Assembly: GCA_050943135.1 (NCBI GenBank)
Contig: JBMNOP010000006.1
Coordinates: 1-64,000 of the forward strand
DNA from: RUG695 sp050943135
Lineage (GTDB): Bacteria; Planctomycetota; Planctomycetia; Pirellulales; Thermoguttaceae
DNA: 64,000 nucleotides
Reading direction: 5' to 3'
Shown here: positions 52,964-62,214 of the stretch, piece after piece
Position numbering within the stretch: position 1 is the stretch's first letter
Layout: every line of letters begins with the position of its first letter
Translations under genes and position numbers: made by a program
The notes under the pieces: model-generated
Database searches by the model: none
Told to the model about the DNA's origin: nothing
Seen by the model: only the letters and a program-made list of their open reading frames with translations

Positions 52964-55057
52964 ATGCGACGCTTAACGATCATTTTCCCGGCTTTCCTCT
53001 GGCTTTCGTTCGGTGTCCTTTTCGGAGCCGGGTTCGATGTTCACCTTCCGGAACCTTTTGAACCGGACACCGTTCTCTGGGTGGCCCCCGACGGCGACGA
53101 CAAGGCCGCGGGAACCGAATCGGCCCCCCTGGCCTCACTGGCCGGTGCGGCACGCGCGGCCGCCGCCGCCAAACAGGCCGAGCCGGAAAAGTCGATCGGC
53201 GTGTACTTCAAAGAGGGTGTCTACCGGCTCACCGAACCGGCGCTTTTCAACAGACTGGTCTCACCGGGCGAAAAGCCAATCCTTTTCCGTTCGGCACCCG
53301 GAGCAAAGGGTAAATGTATCTTCACCGGAAAAACGGAGGTGACCGGTTGGGAAAAACTCGCCTCGAGCGAATATTGGAAACATGCCCCGGAAAGCCTGAA
53401 AACGCGGATTCGCCCCGAGGCGGTTGAAAAGATTTGGACCGCTCCGTACGCTCCGTATGAATCGGCCCTTTACGCACCGGACCAAGACGGCACGCGGCAG
53501 GAATTTTTTGTCGACGGTCGACCGCAAACCCTCGCCCGCTGGCCGAACGAAGGGTTCGCCGTCTCGGGGCAGGCGGTCGGCCCGACACCGGTCGAAACCC
53601 GGGACTGGAGGCCGGAAGGAACGCGCGAAGGGATTTTTGAAGCCGACGCGAACCAGCCCGTCGGCTGGGAAAACGAGCCGGCAGGAATTTTATTCGGCTA
53701 CTGGTATTGGGACTGGAGCGAGTCGTATGTTCGCATCGAAAAGATCACGCACGAAGACAACCGGCAAATCATCGAATTGTGCAAGCCGTACGACGCAAGC
53801 GGCTATAAACATCGCCTACGCTACTACGGGCTGAACCTTCTGTGTGAACTTGATGCGCCGGGCGAGTTTTATATCGACCGCGAGACGAAACGAATCTTCT
53901 GGATTCCCGCCGACGGGGTCGAGCCTGCCGTCGTTTCAGCTGCCCTGACCACTTACGAAAAGCCGTGGGTTCTCGAAATCAGTCATTGCGGCGGCATCCT
54001 CTTTGCCGGTCTTGTTTTCGACGGGGGGTTCGGCGGGCTGGCTTCGGTCGATTCATCGGAAGACATCACGTTTGCGGACATCGAGGCGCGCGGGTTTTCC
54101 GGGCGAACCGCGGTGATGGTCTCCGGGGGTGCCCGTTGCGGGGCGTACCATACTCGGCTCGAAACGCTCGGCGGAGGCGGATTTACGCTGTACGGCGGCG
54201 ACCGTAGAACGTTAACGGAGGCCGAGCATTTCCTTTCGCAATGCACGGTTCACGATTTCTCTCGGATCTTTCGCACCTACGCTCCGGCGGCACTGATCAA
54301 CGGTTGTGGGATCAAGGTCGAGCATTGCGATTTTTCGGAAGCCTCGTCGTCGGCAATGCGGATGGAAGGAAACGAACTTCTGGTCGAATACTGCCGGTTT
54401 ACCGACCTGGTCAGGGAATCGGACGACCAAGGCGGAATCGATTCTTGGTTCAACCCAACCTACCGAGGAAACGTGATCCGTTACAACCACTGGGAAAATA
54501 TCGTTGGAGGAACGACCTGCGGGGCGGCCGCGGTTCGTCTCGATGACATGATCTCCGGTTTTCTGATTTACGGAAACATCTTCATTCACTGCGGCGGGGT
54601 TCATTTCGGTGCGGTTCAGATCCATGGCGGAAAAGAGAATCGGATCGAGAACAATCTCTTTGTCGACTGCCGGGCGGCGGTCAGTTTCTCACGATGGGGC
54701 ACGCGATATACCGACGCGTTCGCCGTGCCGGGGAGCCAACACTACGATGCGACGCGGCACAAATGCCACGAAGAGGTCGAGATTGATTCGCCCGCCTGGC
54801 GGGAACGATACCCGTCGCTCGTTCGGATCGACGAAGATGCCGATGTCAATACCGTGATAAACAATATCGTGATCAACTGCGAAGATTTCCTCGTGAATCC
54901 GGGAGAAATGCAACAGACGGAAAATAACACGATTGAAACACTTCAGGACGTCGACACGGCAAAGCTCCTTGCCCCCGACACACTGAAGAAATACGGATTA
55001 AACCGAATCCCGGTCGAGGAGATCGGTGTTACCGGGAAACCGTATCTCGACCGATAA
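52964..55057 (+). CDS. secreted right-handed beta-helix protein
   Basis: 697 residues, signal peptide 1-22. Begins with a typical DUF1565-like lead-in (LWVAPDGDDKAAGTESAPLASLAGA), then parallel beta-helix coils through about residue 640 with repeated N/G-rich turns (GNVIRYNHWENIVGG, LIYGNIFIHCGGVHFG, NRIENNLFVDCRAAVSFS). Such proteins are polysaccharide lyases or glycoside hydrolases (GH141-like layout), or carbohydrate-binding. Catalytic residues cannot be assigned by eye. Same strand as the DUF1080 gene 219 bp downstream. Confidence 0.78.
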   Translation: MRRLTIIFPAFLWLSFGVLFGAGFDVHLPEPFEPDTVLWVAPDGDDKAAGTESAPLASLAGAARAAAAAKQAEPEKSIGVYFKEGVYRLTEPALFNRLVSPGEKPILFRSAPGAKGKCIFTGKTEVTGWEKLASSEYWKHAPESLKTRIRPEAVEKIWTAPYAPYESALYAPDQDGTRQEFFVDGRPQTLARWPNEGFAVSGQAVGPTPVETRDWRPEGTREGIFEADANQPVGWENEPAGILFGYWYWDWSESYVRIEKITHEDNRQIIELCKPYDASGYKHRLRYYGLNLLCELDAPGEFYIDRETKRIFWIPADGVEPAVVSAALTTYEKPWVLEISHCGGILFAGLVFDGGFGGLASVDSSEDITFADIEARGFSGRTAVMVSGGARCGAYHTRLETLGGGGFTLYGGDRRTLTEAEHFLSQCTVHDFSRIFRTYAPAALINGCGIKVEHCDFSEASSSAMRMEGNELLVEYCRFTDLVRESDDQGGIDSWFNPTYRGNVIRYNHWENIVGGTTCGAAAVRLDDMISGFLIYGNIFIHCGGVHFGAVQIHGGKENRIENNLFVDCRAAVSFSRWGTRYTDAFAVPGSQHYDATRHKCHEEVEIDSPAWRERYPSLVRIDEDADVNTVINNIVINCEDFLVNPGEMQQTENNTIETLQDVDTAKLLAPDTLKKYGLNRIPVEEIGVTGKPYLDR

Positions 55058-55276
55058 TTGCCCCCCTGCGCCGAGCACGGGATGATTCCGAAATTTTCGC
55101 GATTCGGCGCGAGTCGTATCGACCGGTCGGTCGGTCAAACGAGGGGTTGCGTTCGGAACACCTTGCCGCGCCATCCGCAAGGCCGACGCCGCCCGATACA
55201 CCGCCGATTGAAAACACAGATGATCACGTATCTGTCATACAATACGTTACACCGATTCAACCATCCGAAGGAGACC

Positions 55277-56005
55277 ATGATGAAATTTCCGCGACGTTTT
55301 CTGCTCACCGCAATTCTGGGAGTCCTTTCCCTCTTCCTGACACCCCTCCGGGCCGAAAACGGCGTCGATTCCTGGATTTCTCTTTTCGACGGTGAAACGC
55401 TCGGCTGCTGGGAAGGGGGCGGCGAGGCGGGCGGCGTCGAGCCGAAGGTCAAAGACGGATGTCTCGTGATCGGGATGGGGTCTATGTCGAGCGGCATCAA
55501 ATTCAACCCCGAAAAAGCCGAAGCGCCCTTCCCCTCGGTAAACTATGAGATTGAATATACGGCCAAACGCCAACTCGGAAACGACTTTTTCGCCGCGATG
55601 ACATTCCCCTGCGGCGAGTCGTGTTGCACGCTGGTCAACGGCGGCTGGGGCGGCACGCTGTTCGGGCTTTCGAGCATCGACGGCATGGATGCCTCCGAAA
55701 ACAACTACTCCTCCTACCACGGATTTAAGAACAAGACCTGGTACGTGTTCCGAATCCGCGTGACCGAAAAGACGATCACCGTCTGGCTCGACGAGGAAAA
55801 GAAGATTGAGGTTTATACCGAAAATCATCGGATTTCGATACGGATGGAGATGAACCGCTACAAGCCGTTCGGCATCGCCTCGTGGGTCAGCGAAGGGTGG
55901 GTCAAATCGATCCGCTACCGCCACCTGACCGACGACGAGGCCCATGACATCGATGCCGAAGCCGACCGTCAAACCCGCGGGAAGCTAAGGCTCAGGATAG
56001 AATAA
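55277..56005 (+). CDS. DUF1080 family (3-keto-disaccharide hydrolase) protein, exported
   Basis: 242 residues. AAGGAG precedes the ATG at 55277; a frame extending upstream is not supported. Signal peptide to about residue 27. The family hallmark SLFDGETLGCWEG is at the start of the mature protein, followed by a concanavalin-like jellyroll with SVNYEIEYTAKR, TWYVFRIRVTEKTITVWLDE and ending GIASWVSEGWVKSIRYRHL. Members cleave 3-keto-glycosides produced by Gfo/Idh/MocA dehydrogenases, which fits the two such proteins at 39440-42521. Confidence 0.85.
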   Translation: MMKFPRRFLLTAILGVLSLFLTPLRAENGVDSWISLFDGETLGCWEGGGEAGGVEPKVKDGCLVIGMGSMSSGIKFNPEKAEAPFPSVNYEIEYTAKRQLGNDFFAAMTFPCGESCCTLVNGGWGGTLFGLSSIDGMDASENNYSSYHGFKNKTWYVFRIRVTEKTITVWLDEEKKIEVYTENHRISIRMEMNRYKPFGIASWVSEGWVKSIRYRHLTDDEAHDIDAEADRQTRGKLRLRIE

Positions 56006-56070
56006 ACCCGTCTTACGAAAATCGGAGAATCGTTGCCGTATTCAACGAACTGCCCCGCGGCAAGGCCGGT

Positions 56071-58296
56071 TCACGGCTTGCCCTCTTCCCGATCACGCAA
56101 CCACCGGGCACGAATCTTTCCGCCCGGAGCGGCCGCCCCTTCAAGGCGGCCGTAAATTTTTTCCGCCCGACCGAACTCGCCGCGTGATTCATAGATTCCG
56201 GCCAGCATATTGAGCGTGCCCGATTTCCAGAGGCCGTCGAGTTTGTTGATGAGGTCGGCATCTTCGAAATGCGTTATTGCCGCCTCGTCGTTTTTCATGG
56301 CATGGGCCACGAGCCCCAGATAAAAACGTGCGGTGACCTTCTGATAAAGTTTCATTCCGATTTCCTGACGTCCCCGTTCTAGGAACTGCGCGGCCATCGC
56401 GCGGGTCTGTTCTTCGGTTAACGTGTGGCCTTCGGCATCCTGCACCTGCTGAATGTACTCGTTGAGGTGTGCCCCGAGTTCGAGCGAAGCCTGTTTCAGA
56501 AGCCGGTCGGGAATCCGCCCCTGCTGGAGCCGATTGGCCGCGCCGTTTTCGGTATCAAACCGTCCCTTGAAATAGAGAATTTTTCCTTCCCAGAGGGGGT
56601 AAACCCGTTTTGCCTCGGACGAGACGATATCACCGGTATCGCTTCCCGCCCCCTCGGACGGGGCGTATTTTTTGCTGCTGCCGTCATCGGCTCGCATCGA
56701 CAAGTCGTTCGAGGCTTCCACCGCGTAGGTGTAGGGGAGAAGCAGAATCTGCGACTCGATCGGAAGGATCGTCTGTTCGATGATCGGGGTCTGGAACTCC
56801 CACCCGTGTTCGACTCCGGTGATGTGTGGCAGATGACCGATCTCGTTTTTCACCGATTCGAACGAAAGCGCCAGGATGGGGGGAACGAACGACGCGGCGT
56901 CGGAGCCGGAGCCTTCCACAACCGACTCGCGCATCATGATCCACATACGTTCCGACATGTTGAACATATCGGTCGGCACGACCGCACGCACACTTTCCAG
57001 GTCGGATGCCGAAAGGGGGAAAGGCTGGTCATCGAGATCGAGCCGCCGCCAGACGGTATCGTCACGGGCGCCCTCGTCAAGTGTGGCAATCGTCGGAAAC
57101 CGGAGTCCGCACCCTTTGTCGGGATCGGTCTCTTTCACGGGTCCGTCCCCGCCCGGAACGGGAAAACCGTATTCCGGTAAAAAGAGGAGAATCGCAGGAT
57201 CTCCTTCACCGGGAACAACAACGCCGACCAGCAGGGGAAACCCCTCCTCTTTGGCGGGATCGGTCGGTTTCACCACGAACGAAGTCAGACCGATCTGACG
57301 CAAGAGTCCCATAAAGACGATGCTCCGTTCGACCCCGTTCCCCTGGCTGGTTAAGAGGGTCTGCCACGCCTGGCGCGGAAGCGATTCGATCGCGTCTGCG
57401 GTTTCACCGCGAAGCGCAACAACGTCGCACGTCCAACGGAAAAGGTTCATCACCTGTTCGGTTGTCGAGGTCGTGTTCCCCTTCGCCCAAGCAACAACAT
57501 TTCGCTCCCAGACCAAACATTTGAAATGTGAGGTATCTTCCGGAGAAAAGGCGCGGGAATCGAGCCGGTAAAGCCGGGCAAGAGCAATGGCACCATGACT
57601 CAACACCCGAAAGTTCATCAGGGGTGTGAACGGAAACCGAGCCACGGCCGACGAGACCATTTTGCCGGGACCGCCGAACCGAAAGGTGCTCGCTTCGGTA
57701 ATCCTTGAGTTCAGGTCGGCGCCCATTCGCTCGAAACGAGCCAACAGGGAGGAGCGATACCGAGCGTTCAGCGCCGCGATTTGCGTCTGAAACAGATTGA
57801 GTTTTTCGGCCAGAACCCCCGCTTCGTCGTCGGTCAGGCCCGGCGCTTCGGAGAGGCCCTCGGCTGACCCGCCTTCGGCGTCGTTTGGTGCGGCCTGACC
57901 CTGCGACATGCCGCTTTGGGTTTTGGCGCAAAGTGCGTGAACCTCTTCGGCGGTCTCGCCCAAAAGGCGAAACTCTTCGCCCAGCGCCTGATACTCTTCG
58001 GAAGGACGGAAATCGCGGCTGGCGGCACACGACTCGAGCCAAGGGTTCAGACGGCTCAGTGCATTTTCCAAATAAGCGGGATTGGGATATTTTTCGAGCT
58101 CTTCGGAAGCCATCACAAACTGTTCGAGGAGCGTCTGGTTCCGAAGTTCCGTCTCTTTCTTCTGAGCACGCTGCCCGACACCGAAATCGGGCTCCTCTTT
58201 ACGGCATGAGGCGAGGGATAGGAGCAGGGCACCGAATGCACACAGGGGGAATATCAAAAGGGCATGCGCCAGAATGCGGGACTCGACCGTCTTCAT
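56071..58296 (-). CDS. lipoprotein with transglutaminase-like region and TPR tail
   Basis: 741 residues. Signal peptide with lipobox (LSLASC, Cys about 31). Residues about 40-200 are helical with coiled-coil stretches. Residues about 260-385 resemble a transglutaminase-like (papain-fold) domain (MNLFRWTCDVVAL, then ERSIVFMGLLRQIGLTSFVV), though the full catalytic triad is not certain. The C-terminus (about 620-740) contains TPR-like helices (FYLGLVAHAMKNDEAAITHFEDA, given here only in part: AHAMKNDEAAITHFEDA and YESRGEFGRAEKIYGRL). Follows the HTH/membrane gene across a terminator. Confidence 0.65.
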   Translation of the reverse strand: MKTVESRILAHALLIFPLCAFGALLLSLASCRKEEPDFGVGQRAQKKETELRNQTLLEQFVMASEELEKYPNPAYLENALSRLNPWLESCAASRDFRPSEEYQALGEEFRLLGETAEEVHALCAKTQSGMSQGQAAPNDAEGGSAEGLSEAPGLTDDEAGVLAEKLNLFQTQIAALNARYRSSLLARFERMGADLNSRITEASTFRFGGPGKMVSSAVARFPFTPLMNFRVLSHGAIALARLYRLDSRAFSPEDTSHFKCLVWERNVVAWAKGNTTSTTEQVMNLFRWTCDVVALRGETADAIESLPRQAWQTLLTSQGNGVERSIVFMGLLRQIGLTSFVVKPTDPAKEEGFPLLVGVVVPGEGDPAILLFLPEYGFPVPGGDGPVKETDPDKGCGLRFPTIATLDEGARDDTVWRRLDLDDQPFPLSASDLESVRAVVPTDMFNMSERMWIMMRESVVEGSGSDAASFVPPILALSFESVKNEIGHLPHITGVEHGWEFQTPIIEQTILPIESQILLLPYTYAVEASNDLSMRADDGSSKKYAPSEGAGSDTGDIVSSEAKRVYPLWEGKILYFKGRFDTENGAANRLQQGRIPDRLLKQASLELGAHLNEYIQQVQDAEGHTLTEEQTRAMAAQFLERGRQEIGMKLYQKVTARFYLGLVAHAMKNDEAAITHFEDADLINKLDGLWKSGTLNMLAGIYESRGEFGRAEKIYGRLEGAAAPGGKIRARWLRDREEGKP

Positions 58297-58334
58297 CTGA
58301 ACTCCGAATATGTTTTAAGCGTTCCGACAGAAAA

Positions 58335-58370
58335 CTCCCACCCAGCCGTCTTGACACAACTGGGTGGGAG
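58335..58370 (-). terminator. terminator of the HTH/membrane protein gene
   Basis: CTCCCACCCAG (58335-58345) and CTGGGTGGGAG (58360-58370), perfect 11-bp stem, followed on the minus strand by TTTT. Sits between the HTH/membrane gene and the next lipoprotein gene. Confidence 0.8.
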
Positions 58371-58402
58371 AAGGAGCATCTGTCGGTGGTTATATCAAAA
58401 AA

Positions 58403-59788
58403 CTAGAAAAGTTTCAACAGGCCACCGACCATTTCGAGAACCGGACCGGTCAGCGAGAAGGAATGGTCCCAACTCCACATGGTGCGGACCAGTTCCCATA
58501 CCCCGATCCCGGCGAGGATCATCAGAATGATACAGGGGATAAGCCCCAGCCCGACCCCCAGGCCGTTGAAGTCGATCGGTTTACCCTGTGGCTCGGGCAG
58601 GTCTTCGCCTTCCGGCATAACATCGAAGGAACCGGCCTGCCAGCCGGTCGCGTCACCGGGAGAAGGTTGGCTGAAATCGTCGACGCCCGGCATATCACCG
58701 AACCCGCCGGCGGGAGAAAACGCTTCATCACCGCCACCCATCGCAAAGGGATCGGAACCATCGGACGGACCCAGACCGAAGCCGGCGGTGGCAGTCGTCT
58801 CTTTTTCGAGGCTGATGGGGCCTCCGTCCGGAGCGTCCGAAGTCACGTCGGCCTCGGGAAGACCGCCGAGCGCGCCCAGATCGAGGTCGAGCATCTGCGA
58901 AGAGCTTTCCGACTCGGAATCCTGGGATTCGCCGATCGGTTCGAGCTCGAAATCGTCGTCTAAATCGAGTTCTTTCGTCTCGGACGCAGACGATTCGCCC
59001 GCCACCCCGTAGGTGTCGCCGGCATCCGCCGCGTCGCCGATCTCGTCCATGGTCGGTTGCAGATCAAAGATGTCGTCATCTTCCTGAGCCGATACGGAAG
59101 GCGACGGGGCGGGTGTGGTTTCGGAAGGGATCGGGTTGAGCTCAAAGTCGAAATCGTCGCCCATCGACTCTTCGGCGATCGGGGCGGGTTGCAAATTCTC
59201 TTCGCCGAGAATCGAAATTCCGCTGCTGCCGTCGTCGCGCAACGAGGGCAAATCACCCAGGGGCAGACCGCTGTCTTCGATGCTGATCCCGCTGTCGGAA
59301 GTCAAATCGATGCTCGAGCCGGCAAGATCGGAAGGATCGTCAAGGATGGAGATTCCGCTGGCAAAATCATCGTCATCGTCATCGTCATCTCCGAGGGCAA
59401 TACTGCTCGAACTGGCCCGCCGATCATCGCCCCCCGTTCCGAGAAAGATGCCGTCGCTGTCGTCGTCGACCGCCACGACACCGTCATCGTCGGTGTTGGC
59501 AGTGATTTCCAGATCAAGTTTACCAAACAGGTTGGTATCGGCCATCATCGTCGGCTTTTCTTCTTCATCCGACTCGTCGGTAAGAAGGCCTTCGTCGTCG
59601 AAAGAGGAGGAACCGCTCTTTTCGCGGATTTCTTGGGCTAAGTAGTTGTCGATATCATCTTTACGGAACTTCCACGCACTGCCGTCACGGAAGGCACGGA
59701 TCTTTCCCGCCTCTCGCAACCGGTTCAGATCTCCGGGCGCCTTTCCTAAAACTTCCGCGGCCTTTTCCAGGGTGTAGTACTCAGACAT
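58403..59788 (-). CDS. MerR-like HTH, acidic linker, C-terminal membrane anchor protein
   Basis: 461 residues from ATG 59788. Residues 1-50 are an excisionase/MerR-type winged helix (YTLEKAAEVLGKAPGDLNRL, then FRDGSAWKFRKDDIDNYL). Residues about 55-400 are highly acidic, with long Asp/Ser-rich runs and short repeats of the form SGISI(L/E). A membrane segment at about 413-437 (GVGLGLIPCIILMILAGIGVW) and a further hydrophobic tail end it. A membrane-tethered DNA-binding or scaffold protein is suggested; some proteins of this layout are common in Planctomycetes but uncharacterised. An earlier in-frame start is not supported. Confidence 0.7.
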   Translation of the reverse strand: MSEYYTLEKAAEVLGKAPGDLNRLREAGKIRAFRDGSAWKFRKDDIDNYLAQEIREKSGSSSFDDEGLLTDESDEEEKPTMMADTNLFGKLDLEITANTDDDGVVAVDDDSDGIFLGTGGDDRRASSSSIALGDDDDDDDDFASGISILDDPSDLAGSSIDLTSDSGISIEDSGLPLGDLPSLRDDGSSGISILGEENLQPAPIAEESMGDDFDFELNPIPSETTPAPSPSVSAQEDDDIFDLQPTMDEIGDAADAGDTYGVAGESSASETKELDLDDDFELEPIGESQDSESESSSQMLDLDLGALGGLPEADVTSDAPDGGPISLEKETTATAGFGLGPSDGSDPFAMGGGDEAFSPAGGFGDMPGVDDFSQPSPGDATGWQAGSFDVMPEGEDLPEPQGKPIDFNGLGVGLGLIPCIILMILAGIGVWELVRTMWSWDHSFSLTGPVLEMVGGLLKLF

Positions 59789-59839
59789 TTTTCCGATCCC
59801 AAAGTTGATGTCTCTTCCCAATCGTGTGTGGGGGGGCTG

Positions 59840-60271
59840 TTACTTCCCGATACGATTGGTTTCATAATACTCCCGTATTTGCGAGGGAGTCAGCCCTTTT
59901 TCGTTGAAAACGTCAAGGGTCATATCCCAGGTGTAATTCCGGTTGGCGACAAATTCGATGCTCCCGTCCTGACCGATGTGGTAGACACAAATCCGCGACC
60001 TCTTGGAATCGACGATGATCACCTGAGTGGTCGTCGGGTCAAGAGAACGCTCGAAGGCGTACACCTCGGGCACCTCGAGCGGACGGGGAATCGTCACCGG
60101 TGAGGAAACGGTTTCTAACTCCTCCGTCGAGATCGGACGACCGGTCTGCGCACGCGCCGACGGAACCAGCGACCCGTTCTGAATGGAAAACTCCTTCACG
60201 ACAAACGACACCCCATAGAAAAAGAGCGCGCCTGCCAGAAAAACCACCACAAATTCCCGTCGTTTTGACAT
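59840..60271 (-). CDS. small membrane-anchored protein of unknown function
   Basis: 143 residues with an N-terminal signal anchor (about 7-25, FVVVFLAGALFFYGVSFVV). The periplasmic part has a beta-strand region (TTTQVIIVDSKRSRICVYHI) and ends near SQIREYYETNRIGK. No family recognised. It lies 51 bp upstream of the HTH/membrane gene on the same strand, so the two are probably cotranscribed. Confidence 0.65.
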   Translation of the reverse strand: MSKRREFVVVFLAGALFFYGVSFVVKEFSIQNGSLVPSARAQTGRPISTEELETVSSPVTIPRPLEVPEVYAFERSLDPTTTQVIIVDSKRSRICVYHIGQDGSIEFVANRNYTWDMTLDVFNEKGLTPSQIREYYETNRIGK

Positions 60272-60616
60272 TTCCCCCTACAATCCTTTTTCGACACAAC
60301 CCCCCCGCCGGCTGGAGGGCCTCGGGGATATCTCCGACTATACTATTTTATTATAAAAAAAGTGCGGAGCAAGCACATTTTACCTATCCTGCACAAGTTT
60401 CCATTTTTTTATTTCGGAAACAACGGTTAAAACGATTAACCATTGGCGGAAATCTTTCCCCCCCTTATACCATACGACCCATCATATTGGCTCTATACGG
60501 AACTCGAAACGGGCAACCTTGCGTTTTTTCGCAATATGTTAAAATTGGAGAGGAAAATCGGACGGGATGCCGTTTTTCCCCTCCGCGCTTTCGGAACGAG
60601 TCTTTCGGAGAAGTCG
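60272..60616. other. A+T-rich divergent intergenic region
   Basis: 345 bp between the small anchored protein (minus) and queD (plus). A TATAAT on the minus strand (60350-60355) is a candidate -10 for the minus-strand pair. A plus-strand frame continuous with queD extends up to 60443 but lacks motifs; GGAG just before 60617 sets the queD start. Confidence 0.35.
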
Positions 60617-61042
60617 ATGTTTTCGGTATCACGTGAATTCTTCTTTTGCTACGGGCATCGCCTGTTGGGACACCCCGGCAAATGCCGCCATCCGCACGGA
60701 CATAACGGGCGGGTCGTTGTCACGCTCTCGATGCCGGAACTGAACGCGAGCGGTATGGTGATCGATTTTACCGACGTAAAAAAGTCGGTCGGCCGCTGGA
60801 TCGACGAAAATCTCGACCATCGGATGATCTTGGCCAAAGCCGACCCGCTCGTTCCCCTTCTTCGTTCGGCCGGGGAACCGGTATTTCTGACCGAAGAGAG
60901 CCCGACCGCCGAGACGCTCGCCAAACTTCTTTTCGATGTGGCAGTCGCCGAAAAAATTCCGGTGATTCGCGTCGAGTTCTGGGAAACCCCCGGCTGCCGT
61001 GCCGTTTACGAAGAAAAAAGTCATAGGCCCGAAAGAAACTGA
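60617..61042 (+). CDS. 6-pyruvoyl-tetrahydropterin synthase/QueD family protein
   Basis: 141 residues. Zinc-binding histidines occur as YGHRLLGH (one His region) and HPHGHNG, with DHRMIL and a C-terminal Glu (VEFWETPG) matching the PTPS/QueD active site. QueD makes 6-carboxy-tetrahydropterin for queuosine and related 7-deazaguanines. The usual catalytic Cys region near residue 24-30 reads HPGKCRHPHGH, so a Cys is present as in QueD. No queC, queE or queF is adjacent. The stop overlaps the rluD start (TGATG). Confidence 0.85.
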   Translation: MFSVSREFFFCYGHRLLGHPGKCRHPHGHNGRVVVTLSMPELNASGMVIDFTDVKKSVGRWIDENLDHRMILAKADPLVPLLRSAGEPVFLTEESPTAETLAKLLFDVAVAEKIPVIRVEFWETPGCRAVYEEKSHRPERN

Positions 61043-62106
61043 TGCCCGAAGTGCCGCTTCCGAATCTCGCCCCCGTCGACAGACCGCTCGCTTCTCCCGG
61101 TCGTCTGCCCGGAGATACCGGCACCCACACGGTTCTGCCCGAAGAGGCCGGATGGCGGCTCGACTTGTTCCTGACGCGGTACTACCCGCAATACAGCCGC
61201 GTTTTGTTGCGCAACGCGATCCAGGCCGACGGCGTCTTGGTCGACGGGAAACGGGGAAAACCTGCGTATCGACTCAAGCCGGGGCAAACGGTCACCTTTA
61301 CCCTGCCGGAACTCCCCCGCGAGTCACCGATCCCCGAAGAGATTCCTTTGGAAATTCTTTACGAAGACGACTTGCTGGCGGTTGTCAACAAACCGGCCGA
61401 TATGGTCGTTCACCCTTCCCGGGGGCACTGGTCGGGGACACTCGTCAGCGCGCTGGCATTCAAATACGACGAGCTGAGCTCGGTTCGCGGTCCGGAACGT
61501 CCCGGAATCGTCCATCGGCTCGACCGCGACACGAGCGGTGTGATTCTGATTGCCAAAAACAACATCAGCCACGCCAAGCTCGCCGAGCAGTTCCAGACGA
61601 AAAAAATCCACAAAGAGTATTTTGCCATCGTCTCGGGGGTTCCTGCCTTCGACAGCGACATCGTCGATCTGCCGATCGGACACCACCCGAAAAACCGGGA
61701 AAAGATGATGATCGCACGCAACGATCCCGAGGCGAAATCAGCAGTAACACAATTCGAGGTTCTCGAACGGTTTCGCGGTTTTTCGACAATCCGCGCTCTG
61801 CCACAGACGGGACGAACCCACCAGATTCGGGTTCATCTGGCACACGTCGGCACTCCGGTTCTCTGCGACAAGCTTTACGGGGGCTTTTCGAACCTGACGC
61901 TCGGCGAAATTGTCGGCAAACGGGGTGCGCCGGCGCGACCGCGCGGCGAAGGGTCCGATTTCGAGGCCCCGGTTTTGGTCCGACAGGCGCTGCACGCGCG
62001 CCGACTGACGTTTCTCCATCCCGAAACCGGCAAAGAGATCACGGTCGAATCTCCGATACCCGATGATATGCAAAAAACACTCGAGGCCATCCGAAAATAC
62101 CGATAG
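61042..62106 (+). CDS. RluD-family pseudouridine synthase
   Basis: 354 residues. N-terminal S4 RNA-binding domain (about 35-90, LDLFLTRYYPQYSRVLLRN), then the RluA-type catalytic domain with the Asp in HRLDRDTSGVIL and the downstream LPQTGRTHQIRVHLAHVG, given in part. The likely target is 23S rRNA helix 69 (RluD), but RluC-like specificity cannot be excluded. Translationally coupled to the queD-like gene. Confidence 0.92.
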   Translation: MPEVPLPNLAPVDRPLASPGRLPGDTGTHTVLPEEAGWRLDLFLTRYYPQYSRVLLRNAIQADGVLVDGKRGKPAYRLKPGQTVTFTLPELPRESPIPEEIPLEILYEDDLLAVVNKPADMVVHPSRGHWSGTLVSALAFKYDELSSVRGPERPGIVHRLDRDTSGVILIAKNNISHAKLAEQFQTKKIHKEYFAIVSGVPAFDSDIVDLPIGHHPKNREKMMIARNDPEAKSAVTQFEVLERFRGFSTIRALPQTGRTHQIRVHLAHVGTPVLCDKLYGGFSNLTLGEIVGKRGAPARPRGEGSDFEAPVLVRQALHARRLTFLHPETGKEITVESPIPDDMQKTLEAIRKYR

Positions 62107-62214
62107 CGGAAAACGCGAAAGGCGCGGCAGAGAAACGGGTCGCCCCAGACGCACAAAACCACCAATCGTACAAAAAAATCAACCTCCAATCGAATTTTCA
62201 CAACGGAAGATCTT

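Noticed and set aside
60443..60616. 58-codon upstream extension of the QueD-like frame
   Set aside because: The added segment has no similarity to the family; GGAG is placed correctly for ATG 60617.
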